DNA of 8,656 nucleotides from Planctomycetaceae bacterium (GCA_002702965.1 PADE01000034.1:3779-12434), one strand, 5' to 3'. Shown: positions 1 through 7,151, numbered from the stretch's first letter. Notes: generated by a model from the sequence alone, not told the origin. Program-made: numbers and translations.

Positions 1-45
1 CGCGATGCGCAGGATGGTCCACCAGGTCAGCGTACGAGTCAGCAT
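1..45 (-). CDS. Probable ABC-2 type permease, N-terminal 15 codons only
   Basis: Only the first 15 codons are in the window (MLTRTLTWWTILRIA), read from an ATG at 45 and running off the left edge. In-frame TAA at 90-88 and no other start codon in between make this ATG the only possible start. The peptide is basic then hydrophobic, as at the start of the DUF990/ABC2_membrane_6 permeases that usually follow COG4586-type ATPases. The gene lies 94 bases downstream of the ATPase on the same strand. No Shine-Dalgarno sequence is visible. The permease call is inference from context; too little sequence is present to identify the family directly. Confidence 0.45.
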   Translation of the reverse strand, partial: MLTRTLTWWTILRIA

Positions 46-139
46 TTCGGCGTCGCGGGTTGGGAGATTCGAGTGAGTACCAAGGGGTTAACAGCGGTCG
101 CAGCGGCGCCCGAGAGACTCCGATCTCGCCGGAAACCGC

Positions 140-1186
140 TTACGGTGTACGTCGCATCGCGTCGGGTTCGGTATCAGTTGCGTCGTCGGAGCTGGCTGAG
201 TCCGGGGCGAGCACATCCTGTGCGAAGACATCTGCAATCACTTTCTCTAAGGGCGGTTCTTCGACAACCATATCTTCGATGACGTGGCGGGAGAGGATCG
301 AAGACAGAATCTCGGTAACCCGGGCGCGGGGAATTTGCCACTGCACGCGGGGCGCCTCGATGTGCAGGACTTCTCCGAACGCTGCGAGGTCCTCGGGTAG
401 CTTTCCTGCGGCGAATTGGAGGGTCACGATTTTGTGCCCACTGAAGCGATCGAGGATGCCGCTTAAGGATCCATCGTATTGAATGTGACCGCGATTGATG
501 ATGACCACGCGTTTACAAAGTACGCCGACATCCTTCATATAGTGGCTCGTCAACAGAATGGTAATGTCTCGTTCTTCCTGATAGTACCGCAGGAATTGTT
601 GGATGTTGTGTTGTGCGATGACGTCCAACCCGATCGTCGGTTCGTCGAGAAACAGAACTTCGGGCGAGTGTAGGAGGGCCGCGGTGAGCTCCATCTTCAT
701 GCGTTCGCCCAGCGACAGCTCTCGTACCGGTTGTTTGAGCAGATCGCGCAGTTCGAGTAGCCCGGTCAGTTCGTCGAGCGTTTGCCGAAACGAGTCCGGA
801 TCGATACGGTAGATCTGTTGGTGGAGGCGAAAAGATTCCTGCGCTGGGAGGTCCCACCAAAGCTGATTCTTTTGCCCCATCACTAAGGCGAACCTGCGAC
901 GGTAAGCGTTCTCGCGTTGCCAGGGAACATGGCCCATGACGAGCGCCGATCCGCTGCTGGGGGTAATCACTCCTGAGAGCAGCTTCAGCGTGGTCGTCTT
1001 GCCGGCGCCGTTAGGCCCTAGAAAAGCGACGAATTCTCCTTTCTCGACTTCCAGATCGATCCCGCGGACCGCTAGGACATCCCGAAACTGGCGTCGAAAC
1101 AGGCCCCGCATTGAAGCCCCCAAGCCCTCCTGCTTCTGGTATACCCGGTAGTGTTTGGCGAGTCGTTCGATCTGGATGATGGGCAT
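140..1186 (-). CDS. ABC-2 type exporter ATP-binding protein (COG4586-like)
   Basis: A 348-residue ATPase that would power an ABC-2 exporter from the cytoplasmic face of the membrane. All nucleotide-binding motifs are present in order: Walker A GPNGAGKT at 57-64, Q-loop Gln105, signature LSLGE at 157-161, Walker B VLFLDEP at 177-183, D-loop GLD at 186-188 and switch His215. The segment GQKNQLWWDLP (104-114) is typical of the COG4586 subfamily, related to the daunorubicin/Nat-type exporter ATPases, whose substrates are mostly unknown. Residues 250-320 form the extra C-terminal domain of that subfamily, and the last 25 residues are an acidic, Ser/Asp-rich tail. The start ATG at 1186 has no Shine-Dalgarno sequence; a perfect TATAAT lies just upstream. 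A probable permease gene follows on the same strand. The substrate cannot be told from the sequence. Confidence 0.93.
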   Translation of the reverse strand: MPIIQIERLAKHYRVYQKQEGLGASMRGLFRRQFRDVLAVRGIDLEVEKGEFVAFLGPNGAGKTTTLKLLSGVITPSSGSALVMGHVPWQRENAYRRRFALVMGQKNQLWWDLPAQESFRLHQQIYRIDPDSFRQTLDELTGLLELRDLLKQPVRELSLGERMKMELTAALLHSPEVLFLDEPTIGLDVIAQHNIQQFLRYYQEERDITILLTSHYMKDVGVLCKRVVIINRGHIQYDGSLSGILDRFSGHKIVTLQFAAGKLPEDLAAFGEVLHIEAPRVQWQIPRARVTEILSSILSRHVIEDMVVEEPPLEKVIADVFAQDVLAPDSASSDDATDTEPDAMRRTP

Positions 1187-1195
1187 GGTGCAAAG

Positions 1196-1201
1196 ATTAT
1201 A
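1196..1201 (-). promoter_or_regulatory. Candidate -10 element of the ABC ATPase gene
   Basis: On the minus strand a perfect TATAAT hexamer ends 9 bases before the ATG at 1186. At a 17-base spacing the -35 position (1224-1219) reads TTTTCC, a weak match to TTGACA. Transcription would start about 1-4 bases before the ATG, giving an almost leaderless mRNA, which fits the missing Shine-Dalgarno sequence. Confidence 0.45.
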
Positions 1202-1390
1202 GAGCGACGTATTTTTTCGGAAAAGGGACGAGCCGCCTGCTGGATCGGCTACGGCGAGGTTTCAATACTCGTAGATATCACGACGGCCGGTCCTCGAGTC
1301 GTACGGGCAAACGATGAGACCGCGGCCTGCCGAACAACGTTAGGGAGTCACCCGACGCGCGGGAATCGCAGTTTGTTAACACTTTAGAAT

Positions 1391-1397
1391 GAGGGAG
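1391..1397 (+). promoter_or_regulatory. Shine-Dalgarno site of the Tat-exported enolase-superfamily gene
   Basis: GAGGGAG lies 7 bases before the ATG at 1405 and fixes that start, which also gives a protein beginning just ahead of a twin-arginine signal. Confidence 0.6.
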
Positions 1398-1404
1398 CTC
1401 AGGC

Positions 1405-2724
1405 ATGTTTTCGCATTCGGATCGACTGACACGACGGGCCTTCACGCGGTCGCTCGCGGCGAGCATTTCCACGGTGGCGGGAGCCGGAGCAATGGCGCCG
1501 GCACTGACGGCTGCCCGAGAAGCGACCGATGGCCTGAAGATTACAGGAATGCAGACGTACATGTTCAATGTCGCGACAGGTCCGGTCCGAAAAGACCCGC
1601 TGACCGGTGGCGCAATCTCGAGTCCGTTCAAGACTTGGTTGTTCTTGAAATTGAAAACCAACGCCGGCGTCGTCGGATGGGGGGAGGGTGGAGGCGAGTG
1701 GATTTCGCCGATTGTACGGACCACCCTACACCAATGGGACGAATTGCTGATCGGGCGTCACCCGTTGGACGTGGTCGCGATCTCCGATGATATTACCGAT
1801 CGGTTGCCATGGAAAGGTGGGCCGATCCTCGGTTCGGCGATCGCCGCGGTTAACATGGCGCTGTATGACATTGCGGGGCGCGTGCTGCGGATCCCGACGT
1901 ACCAGTTGCTGGGAGGGAAGAAACGCGATCGTATCAAGATCTATCACGGTGGCATCAACTTCAATTCCGTCGAGCAGGGTGTGGCCAGTGCGCAGGCGGA
2001 GGTGGCCGCCGGCGCTCGCGGCTTGAAGGGGAATCCGTTGGAGGGACGCAGTTGGCCGATGGATCATCGCGAACTGGACCACTGCACACAGGTTGTCCAG
2101 GCGGTCCGGCAGGCGGTTGGCCCCGATGTGGAATTGATGTTGGACACGCACGGTAGCCCGACTCCGACACTCGCGCTTGCCTTCGCCAAACGCGTGGCAC
2201 CGTACCGCCCGCTGTTTTTGGAGGAACCGTGCAAAGTGGGTTCGGTCGCGGCGCTCAAGGAAATCACACGCCAAAGTCCGGTGCCGATCGCGACCGGCGA
2301 GAAGTTGTTTAGCTATCGCGACTACCGCGAGGTCATCGATGCCCGCGCATGTGCATTCTTGCAGCCCGATGTCAGTCACAGTTTCGGATTACAGAACTTT
2401 CTGTCCATTGCGCGCCTGGCCGACCACGCGCAGATGTTGATGGCACCGCATAATGCGAGCGGCCCGATTCACTTTGCGGCCCTGGTCCAAGGAGACGCAG
2501 TCATCAGTAATCTGCTAATCCAGGAGGTATCGGGAACCTGGTTTCGTCGGTTCGGTGAATTCATGGACCATGAATTCAGACAGATCGACGGTCATGTTCC
2601 GCTGCCGCAGCGGCCCGGCTTGGGAATCGATGTCAAAGAGGCGGATATCGCCCGGTTACCCTACGACCGAAAAATGTCGTACCGCCAATACCGCCATTCC
2701 GACGGCAGCTGGAAAGGGTGGTAG
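1405..2724 (+). CDS. Tat-exported mandelate racemase/muconate lactonizing (enolase superfamily) protein, acid-sugar dehydratase-like
   Basis: A 439-residue enolase-superfamily enzyme, probably a sugar-acid dehydratase of the galactonate/mannonate dehydratase type. It starts with a twin-arginine signal (TRRAF at 9-13, hydrophobic stretch about 17-36, likely cleavage near the Ala-rich end around 34-37), so the folded protein should be exported to the periplasm. The N-terminal capping domain spans about 45-165 and the TIM barrel about 170-400. Expected metal ligands are visible: Asp247 in LDTHG, Glu273 in FLEEP and Glu299 in TGEK. His249 and His349 (APHN) match the catalytic positions of the DgoD-like group, and Asp322 and Glu374 also fall at conserved sites. 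There is no KxK motif, which argues against racemase or muconate cycloisomerase activity. The exact substrate is not predictable. The gene stands alone on its strand, followed by a hairpin and the response regulator. Confidence 0.88.
   Translation: MFSHSDRLTRRAFTRSLAASISTVAGAGAMAPALTAAREATDGLKITGMQTYMFNVATGPVRKDPLTGGAISSPFKTWLFLKLKTNAGVVGWGEGGGEWISPIVRTTLHQWDELLIGRHPLDVVAISDDITDRLPWKGGPILGSAIAAVNMALYDIAGRVLRIPTYQLLGGKKRDRIKIYHGGINFNSVEQGVASAQAEVAAGARGLKGNPLEGRSWPMDHRELDHCTQVVQAVRQAVGPDVELMLDTHGSPTPTLALAFAKRVAPYRPLFLEEPCKVGSVAALKEITRQSPVPIATGEKLFSYRDYREVIDARACAFLQPDVSHSFGLQNFLSIARLADHAQMLMAPHNASGPIHFAALVQGDAVISNLLIQEVSGTWFRRFGEFMDHEFRQIDGHVPLPQRPGLGIDVKEADIARLPYDRKMSYRQYRHSDGSWKGW
2556..2578. 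repeat. Perfect 23-base palindrome (11-base arms, one central base) inside the enolase-superfamily gene
   Basis: The arms read TGAATTCATGG and its exact complement around a central A at 2567. It encodes residues E385-F391 of the enolase-superfamily protein, which read EFMDHEF, and contains two GAATTC sites 9 bases apart. It lies about 205 bases before the likely start of the response regulator gene. It may be an operator, or a chance product of the symmetric EF...EF coding. Confidence 0.6.
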
Positions 2725-2760
2725 CCGAACACGGGGTGCGGACTATCTACCGGGTTTTTT
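2720..2760 (+). terminator. Possible rho-independent terminator after the enolase-superfamily gene
   Basis: GGTAG (2720-2724) pairs with CTACC (2747-2751), and CCG (2725-2727) can pair with CGG (2739-2741), leaving a 5-base bulge and an 11-base loop. GGG and then six T follow (2755-2760). The stem overlaps the stop codon at 2722-2724. The bulged stem makes it a weak terminator. If real, it separates the response regulator from the upstream gene and argues against a GTG start at 2718. Confidence 0.4.
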
Positions 2761-2770
2761 CTCGATCCGT

Positions 2771-2776
2771 TATGAT
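2771..2776 (+). promoter_or_regulatory. Candidate -10 element of the sigma-54 response regulator gene
   Basis: TATGAT matches the -10 consensus at 5 of 6 positions and ends 7 bases before the ATG at 2784, so transcription would begin at or next to that ATG. No -35 match is visible at normal spacing, so this is weak. It sits within a short inverted repeat, CGATC (2763-2767) and GATCG (2774-2778). Confidence 0.25.
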
Positions 2777-2783
2777 CGTTCAC

Positions 2784-4193
2784 ATGACCGAAAGAAACGG
2801 CCACGATGCCGATAACTTGAATGCCTCGATCCGCGTGCTCGTGGTCGACAATGATCCGGCTCACGCCAAGGCGATGATGGAGAGTCTGGAACGCGTGGGA
2901 TACGCGTGTCAGCTGGCAACGTCGGGACCGGATGGCGCTCGTCATATTGCCCAGGAGATGTTCGATGTCGTGATCACCGACCTGGTCATGAATGATGTCG
3001 ACGGGATGGAACTGTTGGGGCGATCCAAGGAGGCGCTGCCGGACGCCGAAGTGATTGTCGTTACGGGGCACGCATCCGTTCCCAAAGCCGTGGAGGCGAT
3101 GCAACAGGGAGCGTTCAGTTTCCTGGAAAAGCCGATCACGCCTAAACGTCTTCGCGCCGTGACGGAAAAAGCCGCCGAAGCGGTGGCTTTGCGGCGAGAT
3201 AATCTGCAGCTCAATCAGCGGCTCGATGAACGCTTCGGTTTCGAAGGGATTGTCAACAACAGCGAGAAAATGAAAGCGGTTATCGATCGCCTGAAGCGGA
3301 TCTCCCCAACCGACGCCACGGTGTTGATTACCGGTGAGAATGGAACCGGTAAGGAGCTCATTGCCCAGGCGATCCACCAGAACAGTCCCCGCAAGGGTAA
3401 ACGGATGGTTGCCCTGAACGTGGCGGCGGTGGCGGAAAATCTAGTCGAAAGCGAGCTGTTTGGACACGTCAAGGGTGCCTTCACCGATGCGGTTACCGAT
3501 CGTGTGGGCGCCTTCGAGTACGCCAACGGTGGAACGCTGTTTTTTGATGAAGTTGGCGATATGCCAATGGCCACGCAGATCAAGCTGCTGCGGGTACTCG
3601 AGGAGCGGGAGATCACTCCCGTCGGTGACAACAAGTTCCGAAGTGTCAATGTCCGCGTCATCTCCGCGACGAATCGCAGTTTGGAGCAGGCGGTCGAGGA
3701 GGGAAAGTTCCGCAGCGACCTCTATTTTCGTCTCAAAGTCGTAACGGTGGCGCTACCTCCGTTGCGGCAGCGCCGCGAAGACATCGTTCCCCTGACCGAT
3801 CACTTTCGCAAACAGTTTGCCAAACGTCATCACAAGACCATCAAGAGTATTTCGCCCGCGGTGACTCGCGCCCTGTTCTCGTTTGATTGGCCCGGTAATG
3901 TCCGTCAATTGCGGAATGCGGTCGAGAACATGGTCGTACTCGATCAGGATGGTGTACTCGATTCTGACGACTTGCCACCCGAGGTGCTCTCCCTCGAAGA
4001 TCGCCCACAGACGGTCGCAGACGGCCCTGTGGAACTGATGGGTCGGCCGTTGAAGGAAGTCGAGCGATGGGCGATCGAGGAGACCTTGAAAATGACGAAC
4101 GGTGCTCGGGAAGAGGCCGCTCGCATTCTCGGTATCGGTGTGCGGACTCTTTATCGGCGCCTCGACGAATACGCGGGGCAACCCACGGAGTGA
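2784..4193 (+). CDS. NtrC-family sigma-54-dependent response regulator
   Basis: A 469-residue two-component regulator that would activate sigma-54 promoters after phosphorylation by an unlinked histidine kinase. The receiver domain (about 16-135) has acidic residues Asp22 and Asp24, phosphoacceptor Asp66 (ITDLVM), Thr94 and Lys116 (EKP). The AAA+ domain (about 155-385) has Walker A GENGTGKE at 184-191, Walker B FFDE at 253-256, and an arginine-finger region FRSDLYFRL at 309-317. The sigma-54 contact loop reads GAFTDA (231-236) rather than GAFTGA. A Fis-type helix-turn-helix lies at about 424-464. I chose ATG 2784 because homology begins shortly after it. A GTG at 2718 (22 more residues, overlapping the previous stop) and an ATG at 2772 are alternatives; none has a good Shine-Dalgarno sequence. 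mutL follows after 19 bases. No kinase gene is in the window, so the signal and targets are unknown. Confidence 0.9.
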   Translation: MTERNGHDADNLNASIRVLVVDNDPAHAKAMMESLERVGYACQLATSGPDGARHIAQEMFDVVITDLVMNDVDGMELLGRSKEALPDAEVIVVTGHASVPKAVEAMQQGAFSFLEKPITPKRLRAVTEKAAEAVALRRDNLQLNQRLDERFGFEGIVNNSEKMKAVIDRLKRISPTDATVLITGENGTGKELIAQAIHQNSPRKGKRMVALNVAAVAENLVESELFGHVKGAFTDAVTDRVGAFEYANGGTLFFDEVGDMPMATQIKLLRVLEEREITPVGDNKFRSVNVRVISATNRSLEQAVEEGKFRSDLYFRLKVVTVALPPLRQRREDIVPLTDHFRKQFAKRHHKTIKSISPAVTRALFSFDWPGNVRQLRNAVENMVVLDQDGVLDSDDLPPEVLSLEDRPQTVADGPVELMGRPLKEVERWAIEETLKMTNGAREEAARILGIGVRTLYRRLDEYAGQPTE

Positions 4194-4201
4194 TCTGGAC
4201 C

Positions 4202-4206
4202 AGGAG
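4202..4206 (+). promoter_or_regulatory. Shine-Dalgarno site of mutL
   Basis: AGGAG lies 6 bases before the ATG at 4213. It decides the start: the open frame extends upstream to 4102 inside the response regulator gene, but family homology begins right after 4213 (NRIQKLPTGVINKIAAGEV). Confidence 0.7.
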
Positions 4207-4212
4207 TCACGG

Positions 4213-6087
4213 ATGAATAGGATTCAGAAGCTCCCGACCGGGGTCATCAATAAGATCGCCGCCGGTGAGGTGATTGAGCGCCCGGCCAGTGTGGTCAAAG
4301 AACTGATGGAGAACGCGGTTGATGCCGGGGCGACGCGCATCGATGTCAACGTCGAAAAGGGGGGGGCGGATCTGATCCGGGTTTCCGACAACGGTTGTGG
4401 GATTCCGGCCGATCAGGTGCGATTGGCGGTCGACAGTCACGCCACGAGCAAGATCTACGACGCGGACGATCTTTTCCGTGTCACCACGTTGGGGTTTCGT
4501 GGGGAGGCGCTGGCTTCGATCGCCGAAATTAGTCACCTTGTGCTGCGCAGTCGAATCACCGACTCCGACGCGGGCGTGGAATTGGAGGTCAACGGTGGTC
4601 AGATCACCGATCCCGTTCCGAGCGGCTGTCCTGTCGGAACGACGCTTCAGGTACGCAACTTGTTTTTCAATACTCCGGTTCGCCGGAAGTTCATGAAAAC
4701 CACGCAGACCGAGATGGGCCATATTTCTGAGACGTTCAATCGGATTGCCTTGGCGCATCCGGAGTTACACTTTTCCCTACACCACAATCAACGCCTCGTG
4801 CACGACCTGGCGCCCGTGTCGCAATGGCGTGATCGGATTGCGAGTCTCTTCGGTCGTGAGTTGAGCGATAGCCTGATCGATGTCGAGAACCGCGACCACG
4901 ACATACGACTCGCAGGGTACGTCGCCGATCCCAGTGTCAATCGCGGCAACAACCGACTCCAGTATCTGCTGCTCAATGGCCGTTACATCCGCGATCGATC
5001 GCTGCAGGTCGCGTTGGGAGAGGCCTACCGCGGCCTGTTGTTGAGCGGTCGCTTTGCCGTGGCGTTTCTGCGTTTGGAATTGCCCCCCGAGATCGTCGAT
5101 GTCAATGTCCATCCCACCAAGTTGGAAGTCCGGTTTCAAGACGGAGCCCGTCTGTTTCGACAATTGCTCAGTACGGTACGCAGCCGGTTCTTAGAACTCG
5201 ATTTGACGGCTCGTGTTCCACCGGATGAGAACGGTGGCGGCGCCCACGACGCCCACGACGCAGTGCAGACCGAACGGCATCAGCAGCAGTTGCGGGACTG
5301 GGCGACGGGGCAGTCGGAGCTTTCGCGAGACGCTTCGTTTTCCGAGTTACCCACCGCGTCGCTGGGATCTGGTGGTTCGGTGGTATCCCCGTTTCAGCCC
5401 TTTGGAGATGATCGAACCCGCAGCTGTAGTGAAGTGTTAGATCTCCCACAGCCTTCGGATCAGCTCGCTACACCGGATTCGCCCTCGACACCCAGTCCCG
5501 CGTTGGGACCCCAATCGCGTTGCTCGGGTTTTCAAATACACAACCGTTATCTGGTCACCGAGAGCCCGGAGGGAATGATCGTAATCGACCAGCACGCGTT
5601 GCACGAACGGGTGCTCTACGAGCAACTCCGGGAGCGCGTGTTGGCCGGTCAACTCGAAGTCCAACAGCTGCTGATCCCCCAGACGGTGGTGTTTTCGCCG
5701 GCAGAGGCTGCAGCGGTCCTTGAACAACGTGCCACGCTCGAGCGCCTGGGAATGCGCATCGAGCCGTTCGGTGGTGACACGGTACTGCTGTCTTCTCACC
5801 CCGCGATGATCGCGCGGCAAACGCCCGAGACATTGCTCCGCCAGGTCGCCGAAGAACTGGTCGAGGGGCACCGGGACCCGCAACCGCGCGATCTACTGGA
5901 TGAGCTGCTTCATATGATTTCCTGTAAAGCGGCGATCAAGGCAGGGGACCCGCTGGCAGCTGAGGAAATTGCCGCCTTGCTCGAGCAGCGTCATCTGTTC
6001 CAAGATACTCACCATTGCCCGCACGGTAGACCGACGGCGCTCGTCTTCACGTGCGAAGAACTCGACCGTCGGTTCTTGCGGACCTGA
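4213..6087 (+). CDS. mutL: DNA mismatch repair protein MutL, endonuclease type
   Basis: A 624-residue MutL homologue; with MutS it couples mismatch recognition to strand removal. The N-terminal GHKL ATPase (about 1-330) has Glu30 and Asn34 (KELMENAVDAGA), DNGCGI at 59-64, HATSKI at 76-81 and GFRGEALASI at 94-103. A low-complexity, Ser/Pro-rich linker covers about 335-435. The C-terminal dimerisation domain carries the full nicking-endonuclease set: DQHA-x2-E-x4-E at 459-470 with Asp459, Glu465 and Glu470; SCK at 570-572; CPHGRP at 602-607; and FLR at 621-623. QQLLIP at 484-489 fits the QxxLxP sliding-clamp-binding motif. This matches the MutH-independent repair of most bacteria rather than the E. 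coli system. The gene is 19 bases behind the response regulator on the same strand, so co-transcription is likely. Confidence 0.97.
   Translation: MNRIQKLPTGVINKIAAGEVIERPASVVKELMENAVDAGATRIDVNVEKGGADLIRVSDNGCGIPADQVRLAVDSHATSKIYDADDLFRVTTLGFRGEALASIAEISHLVLRSRITDSDAGVELEVNGGQITDPVPSGCPVGTTLQVRNLFFNTPVRRKFMKTTQTEMGHISETFNRIALAHPELHFSLHHNQRLVHDLAPVSQWRDRIASLFGRELSDSLIDVENRDHDIRLAGYVADPSVNRGNNRLQYLLLNGRYIRDRSLQVALGEAYRGLLLSGRFAVAFLRLELPPEIVDVNVHPTKLEVRFQDGARLFRQLLSTVRSRFLELDLTARVPPDENGGGAHDAHDAVQTERHQQQLRDWATGQSELSRDASFSELPTASLGSGGSVVSPFQPFGDDRTRSCSEVLDLPQPSDQLATPDSPSTPSPALGPQSRCSGFQIHNRYLVTESPEGMIVIDQHALHERVLYEQLRERVLAGQLEVQQLLIPQTVVFSPAEAAAVLEQRATLERLGMRIEPFGGDTVLLSSHPAMIARQTPETLLRQVAEELVEGHRDPQPRDLLDELLHMISCKAAIKAGDPLAAEEIAALLEQRHLFQDTHHCPHGRPTALVFTCEELDRRFLRT
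5242..5259 (+). repeat. Short tandem repeat in the mutL linker
   Basis: The 9-base unit GCCCACGAC occurs twice exactly, encoding AHDAHD in the disordered linker of MutL (residues 344-349). It is in frame, so copy changes would not disrupt the gene. Confidence 0.6.
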
Positions 6088-6168
6088 CGGCCGAACGCCT
6101 GATGGTGGATTGGCCATTTCGGGTCACCGGCGGGAGGTCGCTGTCAGCCCACCGGTCGTTGACGGTGG

Positions 6169-7146
6169 TCAGCGGATGCGCTCCTGGGTGCCGGCGACCT
6201 TCCCAGGAATACCTCCCTCGTGAATGCTGAATTCTGCCCATACCGGCAAGTGCGTGGAGACTTCGAGGGCCTCTTGCAGCGAGAGATTGTATTCGCGAAG
6301 AAAATCAAAGCACCCACCCTGTCCGGTAAACTCACGAGTTGCCTGCCGCTCGAACAGCAAGTTGTCCAGTTGCCGGGTCCGTTCGGTGTCGGAGGGAATC
6401 TGCGAAAGCACAGCGTACAGATCCGCCATCGCTCCGAGTTGGCCGAGATGCTTGTCGTCGGTACCGAAATCTCCCAGCAATAGTACGTCGTCTTCCCCAC
6501 GTCCGTCCTGCAGCACGGCGCGATAGACATCGTCGAGTTTGTCCAATTCGGGTTGCAGGCGGTCGGGGTCGACTCGCGTATTGACCAGGCTGAACGTGAA
6601 GGCCTGATCAGCGGAGGGACCGCGGACACGGAACCAGGCGACCAGCGGCTCATGACGTAGCAGGTCATCTGGATCGTTGACGACGTACAGCTGGTGACGG
6701 TCGACTTCCACGGCATCGCGATCAAACAGAAAGGCGAATTGTTGCAGATCGGGCGCGCGTCCCACGCGGGGGCCGATCACGTAGTCAAAGTTGCGGTTGT
6801 CCAGATTGACGAGTTCGACCAGCCGTGGGATGACGTCGTCGGTGCGGGCGCGTATGTCCTGAATCGCAATGATGTCGTAACGGCGGATGATCCGGCAGAG
6901 TACATTGATCGCCTGCGATTTTTCTAACTTGGAACGGCCCAACACATGCGCATTCCAAGAGGCGATCCGGATCGTCTGGTGGGTCGCCGCCTGAGGTGCC
7001 GTGTGGGAGCCTGGGCCGGCGGGGGCGAGCGGCCGACGGATGATCTGCAAGCCACCGTCGAAGCGGGCGATCTGGTAGTTTTGGTGAAACAGCCAGCCAC
7101 CTCCGACGAGGATGACTGCGATCAACCAAAATCGGGTGTGGCCCAC
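6169..7146 (-). CDS. Membrane-anchored endonuclease/exonuclease/phosphatase (DNase I-fold) protein, probably catalytically degenerate
   Basis: A 325-residue protein with one N-terminal membrane helix (about 5-20) that should anchor it with the DNase I-like domain (about 58-307) outside the cytoplasm. The fold is recognisable from IASWNAHVLG (61-70), the Gln-Asp strand at 92-98, LLLGDFG (222-228), DNLLF (261-265) and VSTHLPVWAEF (296-306). Against DNase I, Asn65, Asp226 and His299 are kept. Glu39 becomes Asp97, Tyr76 becomes Phe137, Arg111 becomes His165, His134 becomes Arg191, Asn170 becomes Gly228 and Asp251 becomes Thr298. Hydrolysis is therefore doubtful. The GTG start at 7146 is supported by a strong Shine-Dalgarno sequence. 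The gene converges on mutL, 81 bases away, and is divergent from the small membrane protein. The substrate or partner is unknown. Confidence 0.85.
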   Translation of the reverse strand: MGHTRFWLIAVILVGGGWLFHQNYQIARFDGGLQIIRRPLAPAGPGSHTAPQAATHQTIRIASWNAHVLGRSKLEKSQAINVLCRIIRRYDIIAIQDIRARTDDVIPRLVELVNLDNRNFDYVIGPRVGRAPDLQQFAFLFDRDAVEVDRHQLYVVNDPDDLLRHEPLVAWFRVRGPSADQAFTFSLVNTRVDPDRLQPELDKLDDVYRAVLQDGRGEDDVLLLGDFGTDDKHLGQLGAMADLYAVLSQIPSDTERTRQLDNLLFERQATREFTGQGGCFDFLREYNLSLQEALEVSTHLPVWAEFSIHEGGIPGKVAGTQERIR

Positions 7147-7151
7147 AATGA

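Noticed and set aside
60..482. Plus-strand open frame overlapping the ATPase gene
   Set aside because: It is an antisense shadow of the ATPase 3' end with Ser/Arg-rich composition and no domain pattern.
1385..1390. TAGAAT as a -10 element for the enolase-superfamily gene
   Set aside because: It abuts the Shine-Dalgarno site; a transcript from it would start after that site, and no -35 match is present.
2194..2209. TGGCAC in the enolase-superfamily gene as part of a sigma-54 promoter
   Set aside because: The -12 half (TTGC) is not matched, it is inside a coding region and it precedes no start.
2718..2783. 22-residue N-terminal extension of the response regulator from a GTG at 2718
   Set aside because: It overlaps the previous stop and a likely terminator hairpin, lacks a good Shine-Dalgarno site, and adds nothing resembling the receiver domain.
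4102..4212. Extended mutL start within the response regulator gene
   Set aside because: The extra 37 residues are an out-of-frame reading of the regulator's C-terminal codons; AGGAG at 4202 and family homology both point to ATG 4213.
6126..6156. Hairpin (ACCGG/CCGGT plus GGG/CCC) between mutL and the DNase I-fold gene
   Set aside because: Stem is interrupted and no T-run follows on either strand, so I cannot support a terminator call.
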